From Haemophilus sp. (GTDB lineage Bacteria > Pseudomonadota > Gammaproteobacteria > Enterobacterales > Pasteurellaceae): DNA of 38,688 bases. This document shows positions 15,279 through 23,920 of this stretch, in pieces. A model generated the notes under the pieces. The model saw only the letters and a list, made by a program, of their open reading frames with translations. It had not been told where the DNA came from and made no database searches. Position numbers and translations under genes: made by a program. The stretch covers positions 1 through 38,688 of the forward strand of contig JAHZCF010000076.1 in the NCBI GenBank assembly GCA_019423005.1. The letters run 5' to 3'. How positions within the stretch are numbered: position 1 is the stretch's first letter; every line of letters starts with the position of its first letter.

Positions 15279-16652
15279 ATGGCTCTCTGGGGTGGTCGTT
15301 TTACACAAGCGGCAGACAAACGTTTTAAAGATTTTAATGATAGCCTGCGTTTTGATTATCGCTTGGCAGAGCAAGATATTGAAGGCTCAATTGGTTGGTC
15401 TAAAGCTTTAGTGAATGTTGGTGTATTAAGTGCTGAAGAGCAACAACAGCTAGAGGTTGCCTTAAATGAATTATTAATCGAAGTGCGGTCAAATCCACAA
15501 GCGATTTTGCAAGATGATGCAGAAGATATTCATAGCTGGGTGGAAAGTAAGCTTATTGATAAAGTGGGTAATTTAGGTAAAAAATTACACACGGGTCGTA
15601 GCCGTAATGACCAAGTTGCACTTGATATCAAAATGTGGTGCAAACAGCGTGTAGTCGAGTTGCAAGAGTCTGTTCGTAATCTTCAACGTCACTTGGTACA
15701 AACTGCTGAAAATACGCAAGATGCGGTGATGCCGGGTTATACCCATTTACAACGTGCACAACCAATCACTTTTGCTCATTGGTGTATGGCCTATGTGGAG
15801 ATGTTTGAGCGAGATTATTCACGTCTTACAGATGCTTATAAACGAATGAATAGCTGCCCATTAGGCAGTGGCGCACTTGCAGGAACAGCCTATGCAGTTG
15901 ATCGTGAACAATTAGCTTCAGATTTAGGTTTTGCTTTTGCGACGCGTAATAGTTTGGATAGCGTCTCTGATCGTGATCATATTGTGGAATTACTTTCAAC
16001 GGCGTCTTTAAGTATGGCGCACCTTTCTCGTTTCGCAGAAGATATGATTATTTTCAACAGTGGTGAAGCAAATTTTGTGGAATTGTCAGATCGTGTGACT
16101 TCAGGCTCGTCTTTAATGCCGCAAAAGAAAAATCCTGATGCTTGTGAATTGATTCGTGGTAAAGCTGGCCGTGTAATGGGCGCATTAACTGGTATGTTGA
16201 TGACCTTAAAAGGTTTGCCGTTAGCGTATAACAAAGATATGCAAGAAGACAAAGAAGGGATCTTTGATGCGTTAGATACCTGGCAAGATTGCGTAGATAT
16301 GGCGACTTTTGTACTAGATGAATTAAAAGTGAATACCGATCGTACACGCGAAGCCGCCTTAAAAGGTTATTCAAATGCAACAGAGCTAGCGGATTATCTT
16401 GTGGCAAAAGGTGTGCCATTCCGTGATTCTCACCATATTGTCGGTGAAACCGTGGTTTATGCCATTGAAAAAGGCAAAGCCTTGGAAGACTTAACCATTC
16501 CTGAATTCCGTCAATTCAGTGATGTGGTAGGGGATGATGTATATGGCATTCTTTCACTACAATCTTGTTTAGATAAACGTTGTGCAAAAGGTGGGGTTTC
16601 ACCACTTCGTGTTGCAGAAGCGATCGCAGAAGCAAAAGCGAGATTAGCTTAA
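15279..16652 (+). CDS. argH: Argininosuccinate lyase
   Basis: Last step of arginine synthesis: splits argininosuccinate into arginine and fumarate, in the cytoplasm as a tetramer. The 457-residue product begins MALWGGRFTQ, has HTGRSRNDQVA, the TPGYTHLQRAQP-like block (VMPGYTHLQRAQPITFAHW) with catalytic His, and the superfamily signature GSSLMPQKKNPD containing the catalytic Ser loop. AAGGA precedes the start. It stands alone without other arg genes, under the tandem ARG boxes at 15217-15251. A USS at 15481 lies inside the gene. Confidence 0.98.
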   Translation: MALWGGRFTQAADKRFKDFNDSLRFDYRLAEQDIEGSIGWSKALVNVGVLSAEEQQQLEVALNELLIEVRSNPQAILQDDAEDIHSWVESKLIDKVGNLGKKLHTGRSRNDQVALDIKMWCKQRVVELQESVRNLQRHLVQTAENTQDAVMPGYTHLQRAQPITFAHWCMAYVEMFERDYSRLTDAYKRMNSCPLGSGALAGTAYAVDREQLASDLGFAFATRNSLDSVSDRDHIVELLSTASLSMAHLSRFAEDMIIFNSGEANFVELSDRVTSGSSLMPQKKNPDACELIRGKAGRVMGALTGMLMTLKGLPLAYNKDMQEDKEGIFDALDTWQDCVDMATFVLDELKVNTDRTREAALKGYSNATELADYLVAKGVPFRDSHHIVGETVVYAIEKGKALEDLTIPEFRQFSDVVGDDVYGILSLQSCLDKRCAKGGVSPLRVAEAIAEAKARLA

Positions 16653-16666
16653 TTAGCGCAAATAAA

Positions 16667-16706
16667 AAGAGCGGCCAAAAAATGTTGTGTTTTTGACCGC
16701 TCTTTA
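16667..16706. terminator. Bidirectional terminator made of a variant USS pair
   Basis: AAAGAGCGG and CCGCTCTTT pair, and the stem continues through CAAAAA with TTTTTG. Both arms carry the same change from USS (AAGAGCGG instead of AAGTGCGG), so pairing is kept while the uptake word is lost. It serves the convergent genes argH and the secreted protein at 16710. Confidence 0.8.
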
Positions 16707-16709
16707 GTT

Positions 16710-17186
16710 TTATTGTGGAAGTGGATCCATTAATTCAAGGATTTTATCGGTAGGCTCTTTTATATCGAAACTCGATCCCATTAATAATGAAAAAGTCTCG
16801 TCATTTCGTTTGCAAGCAGCATGAGAAATTAGCTTACCTTTCTCATCACACAAATCGATAGTAACTTGACTGATGCTCGTCTTATCTACTGCTCTTTCTT
16901 TTATTATCGTCCACAACTGATTATTTTCTGTTGGTGGAAGAAAAAGAGTCGCTTCTGTGGCATAAGCTTGTAAGTAAGCATTATCTATCGTTTGATCAGC
17001 CACATTCACATCGTTTTTCATGTAAGTGAATGTTTTAAGATTATTTAGCGCGACCCAAATCTTTTCACCTTTGGTGGTTTCACATTTTACAACATCAATG
17101 ACGCTCTCACCGAGATTCATAGCATTCTCATTTGCGAGCGAACATGCTGGAATTGCAGCCAAAAATACCCACAGATATTTTTTCAT
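16710..17186 (-). CDS. Small secreted hypothetical protein downstream of yajQ
   Basis: A 158-residue protein with a clear signal peptide (KKYLWVFLAAIPACSLA, cleavage near residue 19). The mature part has three cysteines (35, 113, 125) that could form a disulfide in the periplasm, and no motif I can name. Its start is 4 bp after the yajQ stop codon, so it is translated from the serB-yajQ message. It is not a lipoprotein: the Cys at 15 does not fit a lipobox followed by a mature chain. Function unknown. Confidence 0.75.
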   Translation of the reverse strand: MKKYLWVFLAAIPACSLANENAMNLGESVIDVVKCETTKGEKIWVALNNLKTFTYMKNDVNVADQTIDNAYLQAYATEATLFLPPTENNQLWTIIKERAVDKTSISQVTIDLCDEKGKLISHAACKRNDETFSLLMGSSFDIKEPTDKILELMDPLPQ

Positions 17187-17190
17187 TAAA

Positions 17191-17682
17191 TTAATCTCTA
17201 AAGTTATTAAATTGGAATGGTTGGCCTAATTCAGTGCCTTTCACTAATTGAATAACCGCTTGTAAATCGTCACGAGATTTACCAGTTACGCGCACTTGTT
17301 CACCTTGAATTTGAGTTTGAACTTTGATTTTTGAATCTTTCACTAATTTAGTGATTTTTTTCGCCATCTCCGTTTCAATCCCTTGTTTTAATTTGATTTC
17401 TTTGGTGTAAAGTTTACCGTGGTGTTCACTTTCTGTTGGAATATCCAACGAGCTATGTTCAATGCCACGTTTTACAAACGCACCAATTAAGATTTCAATT
17501 AATTGCTCTAATTGGAAATCTGATTCAGTCGTCACTTTCACAGTTTCGCTTTTTTCATTTAATTCAATGACCGCTTCCACGCCACGGAAATCATAACGTG
17601 TACTTAATACGCGGTTTGCATTTTCAACCGCATTACGCACTTCGTGCATAGTAATTTCAGATACGATGTCAAAAGATGGCAT
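17191..17682 (-). CDS. yajQ: YajQ-family nucleotide-binding protein
   Basis: Small cytoplasmic protein of two ferredoxin-like domains; relatives bind cyclic-di-GMP or other nucleotides and affect regulation. The 163 residues start MPSFDIVSEITMHEVRNAVENA and contain RYDFRGVEA and KVQTQIQGEQVRVTGKSRDDLQ, all diagnostic. It begins 20 bp after serB with a GGGAG site. The linkage of serB and yajQ is also what I recall for H. influenzae. Confidence 0.95.
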   Translation of the reverse strand: MPSFDIVSEITMHEVRNAVENANRVLSTRYDFRGVEAVIELNEKSETVKVTTESDFQLEQLIEILIGAFVKRGIEHSSLDIPTESEHHGKLYTKEIKLKQGIETEMAKKITKLVKDSKIKVQTQIQGEQVRVTGKSRDDLQAVIQLVKGTELGQPFQFNNFRD

Positions 17683-17702
17683 AAATTTTCTCCCAAAATC
17701 AA

Positions 17703-18647
17703 TTAAATTCGATCATTTGCACTTAAAAGGCATAAAAGTGCAGTTAAGTCAGCAAAGTTTACCACAATTTGCGCTTGTTGTTGCACCTTCGGTTTCGCAT
17801 GAAATGCCACGCCTAATCCGGCGACATTCATCATCGCCAAATCATTGGCTCCATCACCAATGGCGAGAGTGCTTTTGCGTGGAATATGGTATTCTTCAGC
17901 GAGTTTTTGCAAGGTATTCGCTTTGTATTGTGCATCGACTACGCTACCTTTTACATTGCCGGTCAGCGTGCCATCAATAATTTCAAATTGATTAGACGCC
18001 GCAAAGTCGAGGTTTAATAAACTTTTTAAGTAATCGGCGAAATAGGTAAAGCCACCAGAAGCAATGGCGGTTTTCCAACCATGTTGTTGTAATGTCTTAA
18101 TGGTTTCAATTAAGCCTGGCATTAAAGGTAATTTTTCACGTACTTGCTGCAAAATACTTTCTGGTGCACCTTTAAGGGTACCGACACGACGACGCAAACT
18201 TTGTTCAAAATCGAGCTCGCCACGCATGGCACTTTCAGTAATAGAAGAAACTAATTCACCTGTGCCAGCAAGTTTGGCAATTTCGTCGATACATTCAATT
18301 TGAATGGCAGTAGAATCCATATCCATCACCAATAAACCTTTTTCTGATAATTTTGCATCAAAATCCAGTTTAGCAATGTCTAATTGCAGGTCATGAGCAT
18401 GGGCAATAAAATCAGTTAGCCATTCGCCTTTTAAAAGAACAACGGTATTTTTTTCAACGTTCCATGCATCAAAACACAGGAAAGTTTGACCGCACTTTTG
18501 TTGGAATTCGAGTAATTTGGCTAAATTCAGCGTTGTGCCGTATAAAATAAACGCATGTGTTTCATCGGAATGAGGCAAATCAGACGAAAGTGCGGTGGGA
18601 AATTGGGGGTATTTTTGGGTAATGCTTGCAAGGTTTTGAATTTGCAT
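17703..18647 (-). CDS. serB: Phosphoserine phosphatase
   Basis: Last step of serine synthesis: hydrolyses O-phosphoserine. The 314-residue HAD-family enzyme has the nucleophile motif MDMDSTAIQIECIDE (Asp109 nucleophile, Asp111 acid/base), the substrate block MRGELDFEQSLRRRV, motif II IASGGFTYFAD and motif IV AIGDGANDLAMM. The N-terminal part is a divergent regulatory-like domain. USS copies at 18489 and 18588 are in the N-terminal coding region. First gene of serB-yajQ-16710, divergent from smp, as in E. coli. Confidence 0.97.
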   Translation of the reverse strand: MQIQNLASITQKYPQFPTALSSDLPHSDETHAFILYGTTLNLAKLLEFQQKCGQTFLCFDAWNVEKNTVVLLKGEWLTDFIAHAHDLQLDIAKLDFDAKLSEKGLLVMDMDSTAIQIECIDEIAKLAGTGELVSSITESAMRGELDFEQSLRRRVGTLKGAPESILQQVREKLPLMPGLIETIKTLQQHGWKTAIASGGFTYFADYLKSLLNLDFAASNQFEIIDGTLTGNVKGSVVDAQYKANTLQKLAEEYHIPRKSTLAIGDGANDLAMMNVAGLGVAFHAKPKVQQQAQIVVNFADLTALLCLLSANDRI

Positions 18648-18691
18648 AGAAAATCCTGTAAATTGTGAATACTCATCTATTCTAGCCGATC

Positions 18692-19393
18692 TTGGCGAAA
18701 AAATGGAAAAACAACGTGCAATTAATTAAAGAAAAACTTCAAAAATCACTGATGTTTGGGCTCATCATGCTGCTTTGTATCGGTGCCATGGCCGTGATTT
18801 TGTTTGGTGTGAAACAATTTAAGATTGGTTCACAGCTTTCAAGTGTGAATCAAGTGGCAAATTTGTCGCATATTTTGGTTCGTCAGCAGGCAAATTTATT
18901 TTCGGTTTTGTTAACCAATAATGCGAAATCCGATCAACTTGTCGAAAATTTAGATAATTTAGTTAAAGAAAACTTTGTGCTCGATGCGACTATTTATGAT
19001 TATAACGGCAAAGAATTGGCACAAAGTACCAATACTGGTAATCTTCGTGAGCAACTTGGTCTAGAACATAAAAATGAAGGTGAGTTTTCAACACAACAAA
19101 TTGTTGAGCCCATTTATTCTGCTTCTAATAACGCTGTTCGTGGCTTCTTGCGAGTGACGTTTGACGCCCAATATGCTCAAACAACGCAGAGCAAAATTAA
19201 TCAAGTCTTCCACCGCTTATATGGTGAAATTGTGGTGGTCTTTTTATTAGGTGCTTTATTCGCCAGTTCCATTCATTATTTTTTAAGTCATTATCGTCGA
19301 ACATATCGAAAACCAGTAGAAACTAAAACGGTGGTAAATTTACAAGGTAAATCGAGTAGCCAACGTTTCCATCAACGTCGTCGAAGAATTTGA
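18692..19393 (+). CDS. smp: Smp/YtjB-family inner-membrane protein
   Basis: A 233-residue membrane protein with two membrane helices (about 20-40 and 175-195), a periplasmic loop between them and a basic cytoplasmic tail. FVLDATIYDYNGKELAQS and FSTQQIVEPIYS...VRGFLRVTFD match the PAS-like loop of E. coli Smp (YtjB), which also lies divergent from serB. Relatives have been linked to haemolysin expression; the actual role is not known. The likely start is TTG at 18692; a GTG at 18716 is the alternative. Neither has a strong ribosome-binding site. Confidence 0.85.
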   Translation: MAKKWKNNVQLIKEKLQKSLMFGLIMLLCIGAMAVILFGVKQFKIGSQLSSVNQVANLSHILVRQQANLFSVLLTNNAKSDQLVENLDNLVKENFVLDATIYDYNGKELAQSTNTGNLREQLGLEHKNEGEFSTQQIVEPIYSASNNAVRGFLRVTFDAQYAQTTQSKINQVFHRLYGEIVVVFLLGALFASSIHYFLSHYRRTYRKPVETKTVVNLQGKSSSQRFHQRRRRI

Positions 19394-19478
19394 TCAAGGT
19401 AAATAAAATTGCAGATATTGCTCAAGTCAATCAGTAAATAGGTTAGAATACTCAGAATTATTTAGATAGGAGAAAAAC

Positions 19479-21476
19479 ATGGCAACTCGAAGACAACTCG
19501 CCAACGCAATTCGTGCGCTATCAATGGATGCAGTACAAAAAGCAAAATCAGGCCACCCAGGTGCACCAATGGGAATGGCGGATATCGCTGAAGTATTATG
19601 GCGCGATTTTTTAAAACACAATCCAAACAATCCTAAATGGGCAGATCGCGACCGTTTTGTGCTTTCTAACGGCCATGGTTCAATGTTGATTTATAGCTTA
19701 TTACATTTAACAGGCTACGATCTTTCTATCGAAGATTTAAAACAATTCCGTCAATTACATTCTAAAACCCCTGGTCACCCAGAATATGGTTATGCACCAG
19801 GTGTTGAAACCACAACTGGTCCGTTAGGTCAAGGTATCACCAATGCAGTAGGTATGGCGATTGCTGAGAAAACCTTAGCGGGTCAATTTAACCGTGAAGG
19901 CCATGAAATCGTAGACCACCACACTTATGTGTTCTTAGGCGATGGCTGTTTAATGGAAGGGATTTCTCACGAAGCTTGCTCTTTAGCCGGCACATTAGGC
20001 CTTGGTAAATTAATCGCATTCTACGATGACAATAACATTTCGATTGATGGTCATGTAGATGGTTGGTTCAGCGATGATACCGCAGCTCGTTTTGAAGCTT
20101 ATGGCTGGCAAGTGATCCGCAATGTGGATGGTCACGATGCAGAACAAATTCGTGCAGCGACTATTCTTGCTCAAGCAGAAAAAGAAAAACCAACGTTGAT
20201 TATTTGTAAAACGATCATTGGTTTTGGTTCACCAAATAAATCTGGCTCTCACGATTGTCACGGTGCACCATTAGGTGATGAAGAAATCGCATTAACCCGT
20301 AAAGCACTAGGCTGGGAATATGGTCCATTTGAAATTCCGGCTGAGTACTATGCTGAATGGTCTGCGAAAGAAAAAGGCGCTGCAGCAGAAAAATCTTGGG
20401 AAGAAAAATTTGCCGCTTATGCTAAAGCATATCCAGAACTTGCTGCAGAATTTACACGTCGTGTAAATGGTGAATTACCATCAAATTGGGCTACAGAATC
20501 TAAAGCGTTCATTGAAAAATTACAAGCAAATCCTGCAAGCATTGCAAGCCGTAAAGCATCACAAAATGCAATCGAAGCTTATGCACATGTGTTACCTGAA
20601 TTTTTAGGTGGATCAGCAGACTTAGCAAGCTCTAACTTAACGTTATGGAGCGGCTCTAAACCAATTCGTGCTCATGAAAACGTAGGCGGTAACTACCTTA
20701 ACTATGGTGTGCGTGAGTTCGGTATGTCAGCGATCATGAATGGTATTGCTTTACATGGTGGTTTCATTCCTTACGGTGCAACCTTCTTAATGTTCTACGA
20801 ATACGCACACAATGCGGTGCGTATGGCAGCATTAATGAAGCAACGCGCTTTATTCGTTTATACTCATGACTCTATCGGCTTAGGTGAAGATGGTCCAACT
20901 CACCAACCCGTTGAGCAAACCGCATCATTACGCTTAATTCCAAATCTTGAAACATGGCGTCCGTGTGACCAGGTGGAATCAGCTATCGCATGGCAACAAG
21001 CTGTTGAACGCCAAGATGGTCCAAGTGCGTTGATCTTTACCCGTCAAAACTTAGCCCAAATGGACCGCACTTCTGCACAATTAGATGCGGTTAAACGTGG
21101 TGCTTATGTGTTAAAAGACTGTGATGGCACACCTGAGTTAATCTTCATTGCAACAGGTTCTGAAGTAGAATTAGCGGTGAAAGCGGCTGAAGCATTAAGT
21201 GCAGAAGGTAAAAAAGTACGTGTCGTCTCTATGCCAAGCACTAACCGTTTCGATAAACAAGATGCAGCGTACCGCGAAAGTGTATTACCAGCAGCTGTAA
21301 CCAAACGTGTTGCGATTGAAGCGGGTATTGCCGACTTCTGGTATAAATACGTTGGCTTTGAAGGTCGCGTGGTAGGTATGAATAGCTTCGGTGAATCAGC
21401 ACCTGCGGATCAATTATTCAAACTCTTTGGTTTCACCGTGGATAACGTGGTGGCAAAAGCAAAAGAGATTTTATAA
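19479..21476 (+). CDS. tkt: Transketolase
   Basis: Thiamine-diphosphate enzyme of the pentose phosphate pathway; moves two-carbon units between sugar phosphates. The 665-residue product has KAKSGHPGAPMGMA at the N-terminus, the cofactor motif LGDGCLMEGISHEACSLAG with DDNNISIDG, and the pyrimidine-domain segment FGMSAIMNGIALHGG with YTHDSIGLGEDGPTHQP. Length and order are those of bacterial transketolases. AGGAG precedes the start. A USS lies inside at 21064. Confidence 0.98.
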   Translation: MATRRQLANAIRALSMDAVQKAKSGHPGAPMGMADIAEVLWRDFLKHNPNNPKWADRDRFVLSNGHGSMLIYSLLHLTGYDLSIEDLKQFRQLHSKTPGHPEYGYAPGVETTTGPLGQGITNAVGMAIAEKTLAGQFNREGHEIVDHHTYVFLGDGCLMEGISHEACSLAGTLGLGKLIAFYDDNNISIDGHVDGWFSDDTAARFEAYGWQVIRNVDGHDAEQIRAATILAQAEKEKPTLIICKTIIGFGSPNKSGSHDCHGAPLGDEEIALTRKALGWEYGPFEIPAEYYAEWSAKEKGAAAEKSWEEKFAAYAKAYPELAAEFTRRVNGELPSNWATESKAFIEKLQANPASIASRKASQNAIEAYAHVLPEFLGGSADLASSNLTLWSGSKPIRAHENVGGNYLNYGVREFGMSAIMNGIALHGGFIPYGATFLMFYEYAHNAVRMAALMKQRALFVYTHDSIGLGEDGPTHQPVEQTASLRLIPNLETWRPCDQVESAIAWQQAVERQDGPSALIFTRQNLAQMDRTSAQLDAVKRGAYVLKDCDGTPELIFIATGSEVELAVKAAEALSAEGKKVRVVSMPSTNRFDKQDAAYRESVLPAAVTKRVAIEAGIADFWYKYVGFEGRVVGMNSFGESAPADQLFKLFGFTVDNVVAKAKEIL

Positions 21477-21488
21477 TCCTTAAAATTG

Positions 21489-21516
21489 AAGGCAGATATT
21501 TATCTGCCTTTTTTAT
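21489..21516 (+). terminator. Rho-independent terminator of tkt
   Basis: AAGGCAGATA and TATCTGCCTT form a stem at 21489-21510 with a very short loop, followed by TTTTATTT. It lies 12 bp after the tkt stop. Confidence 0.85.
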
Positions 21517-21540
21517 TTAATAAGCAAGGGGGAGTATAAT

Positions 21541-22023
21541 ATGGAATGTTCTAAGATTAGACGTAAGGATAGGGCAATCACTGATTATCATCGTATGTTA
21601 GAAATTATGAATCAGTGTGATATTTGCCGTTTAGGATTACAAGATGATGAAAGTGTTTATATTGTTCCATTAAATTTTGGTTTTAAGGCAGATAATGAAG
21701 AACTTACTCTTTATTTCCATGGATTTGTTAAAGGGAAAAAGATTGAACTGATTAAAAAGAATAAATTAGCTGGTTTTGAAATGGACCGTAAACATGAAAT
21801 TGTAAAAGCAGAAATTGCCTGTGATTATTCTTTTTTATATCAGAGCATTATTGGAAAAGGGAATTTATTCATTATCGAAGATAAAGATGAGAAGATTGAT
21901 GCTCTACAATATTTAATGGAACACTATACACAGAAAAATGATTGGCAGTTTAGTGAGAATGAGCTAAACAAAATCGTGGTTATTAAGATGAATGTGACTC
22001 AATGGTCATGTAAAGAGCACTAA
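21541..22023 (+). CDS. FMN-binding split-barrel protein (pyridoxamine 5'-phosphate oxidase-like, NimA type)
   Basis: A 160-residue flavin-fold protein. The MECSKIRRKDRAITD start, the CRLGLQDDESVYIVPLNFGF strand pair and LYFHGFVKGKKIELI (FMN phosphate site with the family His) are typical of the NimA-like subgroup of the PPOX family. Many members reduce nitro groups or act as flavin/F420-like reductases; the true substrate here is not known. GGGGGAG lies just upstream. It is a single gene between two terminators. Confidence 0.85.
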   Translation: MECSKIRRKDRAITDYHRMLEIMNQCDICRLGLQDDESVYIVPLNFGFKADNEELTLYFHGFVKGKKIELIKKNKLAGFEMDRKHEIVKAEIACDYSFLYQSIIGKGNLFIIEDKDEKIDALQYLMEHYTQKNDWQFSENELNKIVVIKMNVTQWSCKEH

Positions 22024-22036
22024 TTTTATTGCTGAG

Positions 22037-22080
22037 AGAAGTGCGGTCAAAAATAAGAAAATTTTTGACCGCACTTTGTT
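22037..22080 (+). terminator. USS-dyad terminator of the FMN split-barrel gene
   Basis: Inverted USS copies at 22039-22047 and 22068-22076 extend into GGTCAAAAAT / ATTTTTGACC pairing and are followed by TTGTTTTT. It starts some 15 bp after the stop codon. Confidence 0.85.
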
Positions 22081-22126
22081 TTTATCTGCTTTCACCTTGT
22101 TATCTAAGCCTTTTTTCGTCAATCCA

Positions 22127-22155
22127 TTGAGTTAGCCTTTCAAGTTTGCTAAAAT
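22127..22155 (+). promoter_or_regulatory. Promoter of the glycine riboswitch transcript
   Basis: TTGAGT (22127-22132), a 17-base spacer and TAAAAT (22150-22155) with a TG in the extended -10 position (TGC before TAAAAT). Transcription would start near 22162, about 50 bases before the first aptamer; a small TCGCAA/TTGCGA hairpin is close to the predicted 5' end. Confidence 0.7.
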
Positions 22156-22204
22156 TCGCAACACTTTTTGCGATAAAAAATAAAACGTAAAAAGTGAGTT
22201 CGGA

Positions 22205-22410
22205 AGAAGGTAGCTGGAGAGTAGGGAATTGCCCCTACGCCGACGAGGTAAAATCTTTCAGGCGCAATTGCAAGATTGCAGGGACTGTTACTGGACGAAC
22301 CCTTGGAGAGATCCATTGCATTTATTGATGTAAATGGACGCCGAAGGCGCAAAAGAGCGGTCGACTTTTCGATTGTTTTCCAAACGCTCAGGCAAAAGGA
22401 CAGGGGCAAA
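22205..22410 (+). promoter_or_regulatory. Tandem glycine riboswitch (two aptamers)
   Basis: Two glycine-aptamer signatures lie in a row. Aptamer 1 has GGAGAG at 22216, GCCGACGAGG near 22239 and TTTCAGGCGC near 22256. Aptamer 2 has GGAGAG at 22305, CGCCGAAGGCGCAA at 22339 and CTCAGGCAAAAGGACAG near 22387. The linker GGACGAACCCTTGGAGAGAT is typical of tandem glycine sensors. These RNAs bind glycine cooperatively and control glycine cleavage or transport genes; here the next gene is an AGCS symporter. A USS-like word with one change (AAGAGCGGT at 22353) sits in the P3 region of aptamer 2. Confidence 0.93.
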
Positions 22411-22500
22411 AGACAATCCGTATTATCAAAAATATTTCTATCGGGATTCTTCTTGTCTCCTTGTCGAGTTTATTTGTATTTTAAACGACGAGGAATCATC
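22411..22500 (+). promoter_or_regulatory. Expression platform of the glycine riboswitch (translational)
   Basis: TCCTTGTCG (22458-22466) can pair with CGACGAGGA (22486-22494) over 9 bp with one G-U pair. This would bury the GAGGAA ribosome-binding site six bases before the ATG at 22502. The segment AGACAA (22411-22416) just after aptamer 2 can pair with TTGTCT at 22453-22458 or with TTGTC at 22461-22465, and the second pairing would open the sequestering stem. This predicts control of translation; the direction (probably off with glycine for an importer) is inference. Confidence 0.65.
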
Positions 22501-22501
22501 A

Positions 22502-23872
22502 ATGTCATTACAGACAACCTTATCTGCTATTAGCAGCTTTGTATGGGGACCGCCTCTACTCATTCTATTGTCCGGAACAGGACTTTATCTCACCCTTCGT
22601 TTAGGTTTCTTACAAATTCGTTATTTGCCGCGTGCATTGGGCTATTTATTTGCTCGTGGTGCGAATAAAGGCAAGGGAGATGTATCTTCTTTTGCTGCAC
22701 TTTGTACGGCATTAGCGGCGACTATTGGTACAGGGAATATCGTGGGGGTAGCGACCGCAGTACAAGCGGGAGGACCAGGCGCAATTTTTTGGATGTGGCT
22801 AGTTGCATTATTAGGCATGGCAACTAAATATGCTGAATGTTTACTTGCCGTGAAATATCGTGTGCGAGATAAATACGGTTTTATGGCTGGTGGACCGATG
22901 TACTACATCGAACGCGGTCTTGGTATTAAATGGCTAGCCAAATTATTTGCGCTCTTTGGGGTATTGGTGGCCTTTTTCGGTATTGGTACCTTCCCTCAAA
23001 TAAATGCAATTACGCATGCGATGCAAGACACATTCAATGTACCCGTTATTATTACGGCAACAGTGGTGACGGTGTTGGTCGCTATGATTATTCTCGGTGG
23101 TGTAAGACGTATCGCGACAGCTTCTTCAGTAATTGTGCCTTTTATGGCAATTGGCTATGTGGCGACCTCAATTATCATCTTAATCGTTAATTACGACAAA
23201 TTGCCTGCTGCAATTGCATTAATTATTCAGAGTGCGTTTAACCCACAAGCGGCTTTAGGCGGTGCAGTTGGTTTTACCGTGATGAAAGCGATTCAATCGG
23301 GTGTGGCACGCGGTATTTTCTCAAATGAATCTGGTTTAGGGAGTGCGCCTATTGCTGCTGCAGCGGCGCAAACGAAAGAGCCCGTTCGCCAAGGTTTAAT
23401 TTCGATGACAGGGACATTTTTAGATACCATCATCGTATGTACGATGACGGGATTAGTACTTGTTATTACGGGGGCATGGAGTAATCCTGAGCTTTCTGGC
23501 GCAAGTGTGACCAACTACGCTTTTGCACAGGGCTTAGGCACATCAATCGGTGCAACTATTGTAACCGTTGGCTTATTATTCTTTGCTTTCACTACAATTT
23601 TAGGGTGGTGTTACTATGGAGAGCGTTGTTTCCTTTACTTAGTTGGTATCCGTGGTATTAAATTGTATCGCTTCGTATTTATTGTTCTGGTTGGAGCGGG
23701 TTCATTCCTCACCTTAGATTTAATCTGGATCTTAGCGGATATTGTGAATGGTTTAATGGCCTTCCCGAACTTGATAGCATTAATTGGTTTGCGTAAAGAA
23801 ATTATTTCAGAAACTAAGGATTACTTTGAACGTTTAAAAGCAACACAACATGATCAAGATGAATTAGCCTAA
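22502..23872 (+). CDS. Alanine/glycine:cation symporter (AGCS family)
   Basis: Sodium-coupled importer of alanine or glycine. The 456-residue membrane protein has the AGCS signatures ALAATIGTGNIVGVATAVQAGGPGAIFWMW, KYAECLLAVKYR, GGPMYYIERGLG and ARGIFSNESGLGSAPIAAAAA with about 10-11 hydrophobic segments. The ATG at 22502 is chosen because GAGGAA precedes it; the open frame further upstream runs through the riboswitch and is not coding. Glycine as sensed ligand points to glycine as a substrate. I recall a homologue in H. influenzae with the same riboswitch. Confidence 0.93.
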   Translation: MSLQTTLSAISSFVWGPPLLILLSGTGLYLTLRLGFLQIRYLPRALGYLFARGANKGKGDVSSFAALCTALAATIGTGNIVGVATAVQAGGPGAIFWMWLVALLGMATKYAECLLAVKYRVRDKYGFMAGGPMYYIERGLGIKWLAKLFALFGVLVAFFGIGTFPQINAITHAMQDTFNVPVIITATVVTVLVAMIILGGVRRIATASSVIVPFMAIGYVATSIIILIVNYDKLPAAIALIIQSAFNPQAALGGAVGFTVMKAIQSGVARGIFSNESGLGSAPIAAAAAQTKEPVRQGLISMTGTFLDTIIVCTMTGLVLVITGAWSNPELSGASVTNYAFAQGLGTSIGATIVTVGLLFFAFTTILGWCYYGERCFLYLVGIRGIKLYRFVFIVLVGAGSFLTLDLIWILADIVNGLMAFPNLIALIGLRKEIISETKDYFERLKATQHDQDELA

Positions 23873-23888
23873 TTTATCTCATAAAAAG

Positions 23889-23920
23889 AAAAGGGAAGCC
23901 GAGTGCTTCCCTTTGTTGTT
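23889..23920 (+). terminator. Rho-independent terminator of the AGCS gene
   Basis: AAGGGAAGC (23891-23899) and GCTTCCCTT (23905-23913) with a 5-base loop, followed by a T-rich stretch. It lies about 15 bp after the stop codon. Confidence 0.85.

Noticed and set aside
22334..22501. 56-codon N-terminal extension of the AGCS protein
   Set aside because: It lies within the glycine riboswitch; the real start at 22502 has a good ribosome-binding site and family similarity.
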